Source of the DNA: Erythrobacter dokdonensis DSW-74
Lineage (GTDB): Bacteria > Pseudomonadota > Alphaproteobacteria > Sphingomonadales > Sphingomonadaceae
Direction: 5' to 3'
Length of the DNA: 64,000 nucleotides
NCBI RefSeq assembly: GCF_001677335.1
Contig: NZ_LZYB01000001.1
Span: 124,001-188,000 of the forward strand
Part shown: positions 8,428 to 17,267 of the stretch, piece after piece
Layout of the letters: every line of letters starts with the position of its first letter
How positions within the stretch are numbered: position 1 is the first letter of the stretch
The notes under the pieces: generated by a model
Told to the model about the DNA's origin: nothing
Database searches by the model: none
Seen by the model: the letters and a program-made list of their open reading frames with translations, nothing else
Made by a program: the position numbers and the translations under genes

Positions 8428-8841
8428 TCAGGGCAACTGGTCGGCGACCTGCTCCCACAATTCGATCTTGATGCCGTCGGGATCGAGCAGCCAGGCGAAC
8501 TTGCCATATCCCTCGTCGGCTTCGCCCAGGATGGGCACGCCCCTGGCCTTGAGACCCGCCACGAAGCCGTCAAGGTCATCGACGCGCAGGTTGATCATGA
8601 ATTCGCCCTTGCCGGGCTTGATATATTCGTCGTCGGCAAAATGGCTGATCAGCGAATAGGGGTTGTCGCGCGGCTCTCCTGCCCATGCGAGCTGCGGGCC
8701 ATACGGGCCGTCGATGCCGAGCGTGTCGCGATACCATGCGCGGGTCGCCTCCGGATCGCGCACCACGTAGAATACACCGCCCAATCCTGTCACTTTGGGC
8801 CCCGTCACCCGCGGCGCATTGCCATGCCTGTTGTCTGCCAT
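8428..8841 (-). CDS. VOC family protein (glyoxalase/bleomycin-resistance type)
   Basis: This 137-residue single-domain protein has the vicinal-oxygen-chelate fold, with two beta-alpha-beta-beta-beta modules. The first begins GLGGVFYVVRDPEATRAWYR and the second FMINLRVDDLDGFVAGLKAR, ending LLDPDGIKIELWE, where the E is the usual metal ligand. The substrate cannot be told. The ATG at 8841 has a strong GGAGG Shine-Dalgarno 8 nt upstream. An in-frame ATG at 8865 is a weaker alternative. The Shine-Dalgarno and start codon lie inside the right arm of a perfect 16-bp inverted repeat, so translation may be controlled by RNA structure. Confidence 0.85.
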   Translation of the reverse strand: MADNRHGNAPRVTGPKVTGLGGVFYVVRDPEATRAWYRDTLGIDGPYGPQLAWAGEPRDNPYSLISHFADDEYIKPGKGEFMINLRVDDLDGFVAGLKARGVPILGEADEGYGKFAWLLDPDGIKIELWEQVADQLP

Positions 8842-8900
8842 CGCCCTTTCCTCCCTACAGGCCATGATGCGCCATAGTGCGACCGGAGGAAAGGGCGATG
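8839..8900 (-). promoter_or_regulatory. Perfect 16-bp inverted repeat covering the VOC start site
   Basis: CATCGCCCTTTCCTCC at 8839-8854 is the exact reverse complement of 8885-8900, with a 30-nt spacer. In minus-strand RNA the first arm begins 3 nt after the ccdA stop codon. The second arm contains the Shine-Dalgarno and the AUG of the VOC gene. Any transcript reading through from ccdA could therefore fold so that the VOC ribosome site is paired. The repeat is directly visible; the regulatory role is inferred. Confidence 0.6.
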
Positions 8901-8903
8901 CGT

Positions 8904-9623
8904 TCAGAAGCGCGTGGTGAAGGCGACTAGCGGGGCGGGCAGGCTATCGAGCAGCGCGGTCTCCAGCACCTTGTCGAAGCCTGAAAGCACCATCGCCCCG
9001 ACGACCACCAGCGCCGCGCCGAACAAGGGCTTGCCGAAGCGGGCGAGTGTTACGAGGGTCTTGCGCTTTTCTCCCAGCGCCCGGCGCGAGCCATAGGCGA
9101 AGGCAAGGATCGACATCGCCACGCCCAGTCCGAAGGCAAGGAAGATGCCGAAGCTCGCCAGCAGGTTCTCGCCCTGGGCAGCGGCGGCGATGGCGACGCC
9201 GAGCGTCGGGCCGACGCAGGGTGCCCAGACCAGACCGAGCAGCAGGCCGATCGCCGCCTGCCCGTGCCAGCCCTCGCCGCTGACCTGCGCGAGGCGGCGG
9301 TTGCCGAACCCTGCAACCGGCGCGGCAGCGGCGCTAAGCCCGGCCTGCGCCTGCGGCACCAGCAGCACGATACCCGCCGCCAGCAGCAGCGCGCCCGCCA
9401 GCCAGCGCACCGCACCCTCGTCGATCCCCAGTGCATGGCCGAAGGCGATTGCAACAAAGCCGAAGGTGGTGAAGCTCGTCACCAGTCCGGCGGCCAGCGC
9501 CAGCGGCCCGGCGCGGCTCTTGCCCAGCGCCGAGCCGACCAGGATCGGCACCAGCGGCAGCACGCAGGGGTTGAGGATCGTCACCAGCCCCGCAAGGAAG
9601 GCCAGCAGCAGGCCGGTGGCCAT
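8904..9623 (-). CDS. ccdA: CcdA/DsbD-type membrane thiol-electron transporter
   Basis: This 239-residue integral membrane protein of the cytochrome c biogenesis CcdA/DsbD family is predicted to carry reducing power from cytoplasmic thioredoxin to the periplasm. It has six hydrophobic helices. The two transport cysteines lie in the conserved motifs NPCVLPLVP (near residue 20) and WAPCVGPTLG (near residue 135). The gene is immediately downstream (12-nt gap) of an exported thioredoxin-like gene, its likely electron acceptor. The symbol is a family-level assignment, because no cytochrome c maturation genes are nearby. Confidence 0.88.
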   Translation of the reverse strand: MATGLLLAFLAGLVTILNPCVLPLVPILVGSALGKSRAGPLALAAGLVTSFTTFGFVAIAFGHALGIDEGAVRWLAGALLLAAGIVLLVPQAQAGLSAAAAPVAGFGNRRLAQVSGEGWHGQAAIGLLLGLVWAPCVGPTLGVAIAAAAQGENLLASFGIFLAFGLGVAMSILAFAYGSRRALGEKRKTLVTLARFGKPLFGAALVVVGAMVLSGFDKVLETALLDSLPAPLVAFTTRF

Positions 9624-9635
9624 GTTGCGCGCTCC

Positions 9636-10040
9636 TTACAGGGCGCCGAGCACGGCGGCGCGCAACCGCTTGCGGTCGGTCTCGGCAATCGAACGCGCGA
9701 CCTCGCGCCGGCCCTTGAACACCAGCACGGTCGACTGGCGCGGGATGCGGTTGGCCTTCAGGAACGCCTTTTCCTTGTCGAAGTCGACCTTGACGAAGGC
9801 GACCTTGTCGTTCGCGCGTTCCTTGCGCAGTTCATCGAGGATGGGGGCCTGCGCGCGGCATGTCGGGCACCATGAGGCATGGACATCGACAACGATGGTT
9901 GTGCCTGCAGCCTGTGCGGCGGCGAAGGCCTTGGCATCATAGGCCTGCCAGCCCGCGGGCGTTTCGGCGCGGGCAGCGACGGTGAGGGCGGCGGCAAGCA
10001 GCGCGCCGATGGCGGCGACGAGGGAAGCGAAACGTAGCAT
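9636..10040 (-). CDS. Secreted thioredoxin-fold protein
   Basis: This 134-residue periplasmic thioredoxin-like protein has a Sec signal peptide (MLRFASLVAAIGALLAAALT, cleavage likely after ARA) and then a thioredoxin domain with active site WCPTC at about residues 65-69. A cis-proline region follows at RIPRQSTVLVF. It matches the domain that in DsbD is fused to the CcdA-like membrane part. Here the two are separate adjacent genes, 12 nt apart. The ATG at 10040 gives the signal peptide; the longer open frame upstream has no coding character. Confidence 0.88.
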   Translation of the reverse strand: MLRFASLVAAIGALLAAALTVAARAETPAGWQAYDAKAFAAAQAAGTTIVVDVHASWCPTCRAQAPILDELRKERANDKVAFVKVDFDKEKAFLKANRIPRQSTVLVFKGRREVARSIAETDRKRLRAAVLGAL

Positions 10041-10162
10041 GCGATGACCTCCGGGAAGGAATGACAGGGTGCAGGACCGTGCCGCCATTCCGGGGGCAGA
10101 TGGGGAGGGGGGATAGCGACGCGGTCCTGACCATGAAGATTTCGCACGGACCGGCGCGGCGG

Positions 10163-11632
10163 TTACAAGGCTGGCCGCTCTTTCTTTGTCGCCAGGCTCA
10201 CCACAATGATCGCCAGCATCGCGGCGGCAAAGCCCGGCACGATCTCGTAGAGGCCGGGGCCGCCCAGAAATGCCTTGTTCCAGCCCAGCGCGATCCAGCC
10301 TGCGACCACGCCCGCGCCGGTGACGAGGCCCGCCACCGCGCCCGCGCCAGTCATCCGCTCCCACATCAGCGCCAGCAGGATCAGCGGACCGAAAGCCGCG
10401 CCGAAGCCTGCCCAGGCATTGGCGACAAGGCCCAGCACTTCGCTATCAGGATCGCTCGCCAGCAGGCAGGCGGCAATCGCGACCAGCGCCACCGCGATGC
10501 GGCTGACATTCACCGCCTCGCGTTCGGAGGCGTTACGGCGCAGGAACAGGCGGTAGAAATCTTCCGTGAGCGAGCTCGACGACACCAGCAATTGCGAGGA
10601 AATCGTGCTCATGATCGCCGCCAGGAGCGCGGCATAGAGGAAGCCGGTGACCGCCGGATGGAACAGCAATTGCGCCATGACGATGAAGATCGTCTCGGGG
10701 TCGTCGATCACCAGCCCGTTGCGTGTCACATAGGCGCGGCCCGCAAGGCCGAGCCCGATCGAGCCGATCAGCGCAATCCCCATCCAGCCCAGCCCGAAGG
10801 CGGCCGCGCGGGGTACGTTCTTCACCTTGTCGATCGCCATGAACCGCACGATGATGTGCGGCTGGCCGAAATAGCCCAGACCCCACGTCACCGCGCTGAT
10901 GAAGCCGATCGCGGTCAGGCCGTGGGTCAGATCGAGAAAACCCTCGACCGGTACCTCTGCGAGCGAGCCGCCCGCTTCGCCGCCCGCGCCGAACATCACC
11001 ACCAGCGGCATGATGACCAGCGCCCCCATCATGATCAGCCCCTGCACGAAATCGGTCAGGCTGACGGCAAGGAAGCCGCCGATCATGGTATAGGCGAGCA
11101 CGATGCCGGCGGTGATGAGAATGCCCAGCATGTAGTCGCTGAACATGGTATTGGGCAGAATGCCGGCAAAAGCGGTCTCGAACAGCTTGCCGCCGCCGAC
11201 CAGCCCCGCGGCGGTATAGACCGTGAAGAAGGCGACGACGATGATGGCCGAGGTTACGCGCAGCGTCGTGCCGCTTGCCGGAAACCGGTTGGCCAGGAAT
11301 TGCGGGATGGTGAGCGCATTGCCCATCCGCTCTGTCTGTTCGCGCAGGCGCGGGGCGACGAGGATCCAGTTGGCGACCGCGCCAAGGAACAGCCCGATCC
11401 CGATCCATGCCTCGACCAGCCCTGCGGCATAGAGCGCGCCCGGCAGGCCCAGCAGCAGCCAGCCCGACATGTCGCTTGCTCCGGCACTGAGCGCCGCGAC
11501 CGAAGGCGGCAGATTGCGACCGGCCAGCAGGTAGCCTTCGGAATCTCCGGTCGATTTCCTCCAGGCATAAAGCCCGATTGCTAGCATGAGGACGAAATAG
11601 GCGGCAAGCGAAGCGAGGGTTGCACTGTTCAT
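10163..11632 (-). CDS. putP: Sodium/proline symporter
   Basis: This 489-residue member of the sodium:solute symporter family is very similar in pattern to PutP. It has about 13 hydrophobic helices, beginning LASLAAYFVLMLAIGLYAW. The conserved early loop reads LSAGASDMSGWLLLGLPGA, which carries the sodium- and proline-binding residues of PutP. Other PutP-like blocks are the GLVGGGKLFE and YTMIGGFLAVSLTDFVQG segments. It would import proline using the sodium gradient, which fits a marine or saline lifestyle. An ATG at 11632 is preferred over an in-frame TTG 18 nt upstream; neither has a strong Shine-Dalgarno. Confidence 0.92.
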   Translation of the reverse strand: MNSATLASLAAYFVLMLAIGLYAWRKSTGDSEGYLLAGRNLPPSVAALSAGASDMSGWLLLGLPGALYAAGLVEAWIGIGLFLGAVANWILVAPRLREQTERMGNALTIPQFLANRFPASGTTLRVTSAIIVVAFFTVYTAAGLVGGGKLFETAFAGILPNTMFSDYMLGILITAGIVLAYTMIGGFLAVSLTDFVQGLIMMGALVIMPLVVMFGAGGEAGGSLAEVPVEGFLDLTHGLTAIGFISAVTWGLGYFGQPHIIVRFMAIDKVKNVPRAAAFGLGWMGIALIGSIGLGLAGRAYVTRNGLVIDDPETIFIVMAQLLFHPAVTGFLYAALLAAIMSTISSQLLVSSSSLTEDFYRLFLRRNASEREAVNVSRIAVALVAIAACLLASDPDSEVLGLVANAWAGFGAAFGPLILLALMWERMTGAGAVAGLVTGAGVVAGWIALGWNKAFLGGPGLYEIVPGFAAAMLAIIVVSLATKKERPAL

Positions 11633-11785
11633 GGGCAGCGGGGGTAACAAGCCGGGCCATGCTTGGCCACCGCAGCCCCGGAATTCGCAAGGATTGCCAA
11701 GCGATCCGGCAACCCGCCTAAGCCTGTTTCATGACTTGCGCTGTCCGGGAAAGAATATGATTCCGCCCCCGGATCAGACCCTGCC

Positions 11786-13624
<1,839 letters not shown>

Positions 13625-14040
13625 TTTTCGGTTTTTCCAGTCAGCACCCGGGCAGCGCGGCGTCGGGCAGGTGAAAAGCGTGGCGCACGGCCGGGCGCGC
13701 GGGAGTAGGCCGGGGTTGTGACGGGTTGGCGACAGGCCGCGACGCTACGGCAAGGTGCCGCGGGCGCGCTGCTTGCTGCGATGCAACATCGCCGCGCCGC
13801 CTAGCGCAAGAGCGTCTCGGGGGCAAGCGTCGGAGAGTCTGCGGCGCCCGGCAACGGGTTAGCCACTGTTGCGCGCACGCCACACAGGCGGGTTTTGCCC
13901 CGGAAAAGCGCGGGCTTTGCGCTTGTCGCGAAACCGTCACTCGCTTATCAAACCATCGACGACCACGGGAGAGAGCGTATCGCGGGATGCGTGCCGGAAA
14001 CCGGCGCCGGGGTCCGAGGGATTTGAGGAGAGGAGCTTCC
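13625..14040. other. 416-nt divergent intergenic region
   Basis: This region separates typA (minus) from the TonB receptor (plus) and must hold promoters for both. No small ORF with a convincing Shine-Dalgarno, no riboswitch fold and no tRNA was recognised. A possible sigma-70-type promoter towards the receptor is listed separately. Confidence 0.5.
13923..13951 (+). promoter_or_regulatory. Possible promoter of the TonB receptor gene
   Basis: TTGTCG at 13923-13928 and TATCAA at 13946-13951 are separated by exactly 17 nt and lie about 90 nt before the receptor start. They resemble a sigma-70 -35/-10 pair, each element with mismatches. The call rests on spacing and position only. Confidence 0.35.
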
Positions 14041-16677
14041 ATGCGTTCGACCTTGACCGGCAGTGCCGGCTCGCACCGATTCACCCTGCTTGCGGGTGCT
14101 GCTACCATTGCCTTTGCCATGCCGGGCGCCGCGCTGGCGCAGGATCAGGAGCCCGAGCTCGAGGCGCCCGAAAGCAGCAATGTCATCATCGTCACCGCGT
14201 CCAAGCGCGAGCAGACGCTGCAGGAAACCCCGATCGCGGTCAGCGTGACCAGCGGCGAGGTGATCGAGCAGGCGCAGATCCGGGACGTGCTCGACCTGCA
14301 GACCGTCACCCCCTCGCTGCGGGTGAGCCAGCTGCAGACCTCGAGCGCTTCGACCTTCATCATCCGCGGCTTCGGTAACGGCGACAACAACTTCGGTGTC
14401 GAGCCTTCGGTCGGCGTATTCATCGACGGCGTGTTCCGCTCGCGCTCGGCCGGCGCGCTGTCCGACCTTAACAACATCCAGCGCATCGAAGTGCTGAACG
14501 GCCCGCAATCGACGCTGTTCGGCAAGAACGCGTCCGCCGGTGTGATTTCGATCATCACCAAGGAGCCGCAGTTCGAATTCGGCGGCAGCGTCGAGGCCAA
14601 CTACGGCAACTTCAACAACATCTTCATCCGTGGCGACGTGACCGGGCCGATTTCGGACAACATCGCCTTCTCGCTCGACGGCACCTACCAGAAGCGTGAC
14701 GGCACGGCCGAGATCGTCAATCTCGGGGTGGACCAGAACGACCGCAACCGCTGGTCGACGCGCGGCCAGCTGCTGATCGAGCCTTCGGCCGACTTCCGCA
14801 TCCGCGCGATCGCCGATTATTCGCGCATCGATGAAGTGTGCTGCCAGGTCGGCACGGTTGTGCGCGGACCCACGGCACCGGCACTCGATCTGCTGGGCGG
14901 CCAGACGCAGGACTTCAGCAATTTCTTCAACCGCACGACAAACCTCAACATCGTGCCGGAGAACGAAGTCGACAACTATGGCGGCTCGATCCAGATGGAT
15001 TACCAGATGGACAACGGCCTCTCGTTCACCTCGATCACGGCCTACCGCGAGCTGGACAACTTCTTCCGTTCGGACATTGACTACACCGCTGCCGACATCG
15101 CCAACGAGCAGCGCGACCAGGGCGTGAAAACCTTCACGCAGGAATTCCGCGTTGCATCGGACTTCGACGGGCCGATCAACTTCCTGCTCGGCGGTTTCTA
15201 CTTCGATGAAACCATCACTCAGCAGAGCCGCGTGGAAAATGGTTCGCAAATTCGCGACTTCTTTGAGCTTCTCGCGGGTGGCAATCCAGCCGACATCCTG
15301 ACCGGGCAGCCGAGCGTTTTCAACGCCGTGGAAGCCGGGCTGGGCCTGCAGCAGGAGACAATCTTCCGCACGGCGCTGCTTTCGGATGAAAACTTCCGCA
15401 TGGAAAACGAGGCGTGGTCGATCTTCGGCACGATCGATTTCGAGCCCATCGACGGCCTCGTCTTCACGGTTGGCGGCAACTACACCGATGACCGGAAGAA
15501 TTTCGCCCTAAGTGCAAACATGCCCGATCCGCTGGCGAATGTGAACCTGGTCGATGCCTTCATCACGCTCGCAACCGCAGGCGCCGTGACCACGCGCGAC
15601 CAGTTCCAGGCATTGCCTGCGGCCAACCAGGCCGGGTTGCTGGCAGTTGCGACGACACCGTGCCCTCCGGGCGTCACCACCGGCTGTAACCCGTTTGTGG
15701 CCCTGGCACCGTTCCAGTTCCAGCCGCCTTTCCTCAACGTTCCCAACGCGATCGAGGACGGACGCACGAACGATGACGAGTTTACCTATCTCCTGCGCGC
15801 TTCGTATGAGATCAGCCCCGAGTTGAATGTCTATTTCAGCTATTCAACCGGCTTCAAGGCGAGCTCGATCAACCTCTCGCGTGACAGCCGTCCGCTGGGG
15901 ACCGACTTTTCGGTGACGCCCGGCACGGTCAATTCGACCTTTGCTGCGCCAAACTCGCCGATCCTCGATGCAGGCCTCGCCGTTCCGAATCTCGTCGCCG
16001 GCACGCGCTTTGCGGGTCCTGAAGAAACCGAAGTCTATGAAATCGGTCTGAAGGGCCAGTTCGATGGCGTTGGCTTCAACCTTGCAGTCTTCGATCAGGC
16101 GATTGACGGGTTTCAGAGCTTTGCCTTCACCGGCACCGGCTTTGCGCTTCGCAATGCAGGTCGCCAGTCGGTCAAGGGCTTCGAGTTCGACACCACGATC
16201 CAGCCGACTGACGGACTTGTCCTGACCTTTGCCGTGACGCACCTTGATCCGCTGTTCGATGACTTCACCGGCTCGGTGGTCGGCGATCTTTCGGGCGTGC
16301 GCCCCGCGGGTATTCCGGCATGGGCGATTTCGACCTCCGCAACCCACACGCACGAGTGGGATAACGGCACGAAGCTGATCACGCGTATCGACTACCAGCA
16401 TGAGAGCAACGTGGACATCAACAATGGTCTGCCGACCTTCAACGGTCCGATCAACAACCGGCGGAACCCGGAGATCTTCCGTCGCGAGATCAACAACGTG
16501 AATGGCGCGATCACCCTTGCACTGAACAGCGGTCTGGAAGTCGGAATCTGGGGCCGCAACCTGCTTGATGAGGAATGGATCCTCACTGTCTTTGACGGTG
16601 TGGCGCAGCAAGACACGGTTTCGGGTTATCCGAACCAGCCGCGCACTTATGGCGGGCTCGTGCGCTTCCGTTTCTGA
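14041..16677 (+). CDS. TonB-dependent outer-membrane receptor
   Basis: The gene encodes an 878-residue outer-membrane active transporter. A signal peptide ends at ALAQ (about residue 36), followed by a TonB-box region (NVIIVTASKREQTLQETPIA), the plug domain (FIIRGFGNG, VFRSRSAGALSDLNNIQRIE, LFGKNASAGVISI) and a 22-strand barrel ending in the outer-membrane sorting signal GGLVRFRF. The TASKREQTLQETP style is typical of the large sphingomonad receptor family, and the ligand cannot be inferred from sequence. The ATG at 14041 has a GAGGAG Shine-Dalgarno. The gene is monocistronic: no sensor, sigma factor or hydrolase gene adjoins it, and it ends in a strong terminator. Confidence 0.95.
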   Translation: MRSTLTGSAGSHRFTLLAGAATIAFAMPGAALAQDQEPELEAPESSNVIIVTASKREQTLQETPIAVSVTSGEVIEQAQIRDVLDLQTVTPSLRVSQLQTSSASTFIIRGFGNGDNNFGVEPSVGVFIDGVFRSRSAGALSDLNNIQRIEVLNGPQSTLFGKNASAGVISIITKEPQFEFGGSVEANYGNFNNIFIRGDVTGPISDNIAFSLDGTYQKRDGTAEIVNLGVDQNDRNRWSTRGQLLIEPSADFRIRAIADYSRIDEVCCQVGTVVRGPTAPALDLLGGQTQDFSNFFNRTTNLNIVPENEVDNYGGSIQMDYQMDNGLSFTSITAYRELDNFFRSDIDYTAADIANEQRDQGVKTFTQEFRVASDFDGPINFLLGGFYFDETITQQSRVENGSQIRDFFELLAGGNPADILTGQPSVFNAVEAGLGLQQETIFRTALLSDENFRMENEAWSIFGTIDFEPIDGLVFTVGGNYTDDRKNFALSANMPDPLANVNLVDAFITLATAGAVTTRDQFQALPAANQAGLLAVATTPCPPGVTTGCNPFVALAPFQFQPPFLNVPNAIEDGRTNDDEFTYLLRASYEISPELNVYFSYSTGFKASSINLSRDSRPLGTDFSVTPGTVNSTFAAPNSPILDAGLAVPNLVAGTRFAGPEETEVYEIGLKGQFDGVGFNLAVFDQAIDGFQSFAFTGTGFALRNAGRQSVKGFEFDTTIQPTDGLVLTFAVTHLDPLFDDFTGSVVGDLSGVRPAGIPAWAISTSATHTHEWDNGTKLITRIDYQHESNVDINNGLPTFNGPINNRRNPEIFRREINNVNGAITLALNSGLEVGIWGRNLLDEEWILTVFDGVAQQDTVSGYPNQPRTYGGLVRFRF

Positions 16678-16701
16678 CGGCAGCACCCGATCACATGAAG
16701 A

Positions 16702-16732
16702 GGCCCCGCGCAGCGATGCGCGGGGCCTTTTT
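16702..16732 (+). terminator. Rho-independent terminator of the TonB receptor gene
   Basis: A perfect 10-bp stem GGCCCCGCGC/GCGCGGGGCC with a 6-nt loop is followed by TTTTT. It lies 24 nt after the receptor stop codon. Confidence 0.92.
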
Positions 16733-16798
16733 CATTGCGCGCTCCGGCTGATTGTGATGATCTCACGAGGCTGCATGAGCGAACAGGGGAGCTTTCTT

Positions 16799-17245
16799 AT
16801 GAATTTCGCCGGATTCTGGATCAGGGTTGTCGCCTATATCATCGATCTCGTTCCGCTGGTCTTGATCGGCGTGGTGCTGGCCTTCGCCTTCGGCGATCCG
16901 CTGGTGGATACCAGTGCAGAGCCAAGCGTGGGCGCCTCCGACCTTATCGGCCTGGTGCTCGGGATTGCTTATTTCGTCGGCTTCGAAAGTTCGTCCTGGC
17001 AGGCCACGCCCGGCAAGCGTGTGCTGGGTCTGATCGTGACCGATACCGAAGGGCGCCGGATCTCCGCGGCCCGTGCAACCGGCCGCTATTTCGGCAAGAT
17101 CCTGTCGGGCCTGATCCTGATGATCGGCTACATCATGATCGCCTTCACCGACCGCAAGCAGGGGCTGCATGACCTGATGGCCGGCACGCTGGTGGTGAAG
17201 GGCAAGCCGGGCGAAGTGGGCTACGATCCCGCCGTTTTCGAATAG
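16799..17245 (+). CDS. RDD family membrane protein
   Basis: This 148-residue integral membrane protein belongs to the RDD family. It starts MNFAGFWIRVVAYIIDLVPL, giving the family's conserved R and D in the first helix. The middle reads WQATPGKRVLGLIVTD and the last helix is followed by TDRKQGLHDLMAGTLVVK, all family hallmarks. Some RDD proteins have sodium/proton antiport activity, but most are uncharacterised. The ATG at 16799 has an AGGGGAG Shine-Dalgarno 7 nt upstream. An ATG at 16775 is possible. It is convergent with the ABC permease gene, with a gap of 22 nt. Confidence 0.88.
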   Translation: MNFAGFWIRVVAYIIDLVPLVLIGVVLAFAFGDPLVDTSAEPSVGASDLIGLVLGIAYFVGFESSSWQATPGKRVLGLIVTDTEGRRISAARATGRYFGKILSGLILMIGYIMIAFTDRKQGLHDLMAGTLVVKGKPGEVGYDPAVFE

Positions 17246-17267
17246 GGTGCGCCTCGCTGCGGGGGCG

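Noticed and set aside
13625..14040. Cobalamin or other riboswitch before the TonB receptor
   Set aside because: No B12-box or other known aptamer core could be found in the 416-nt leader region.
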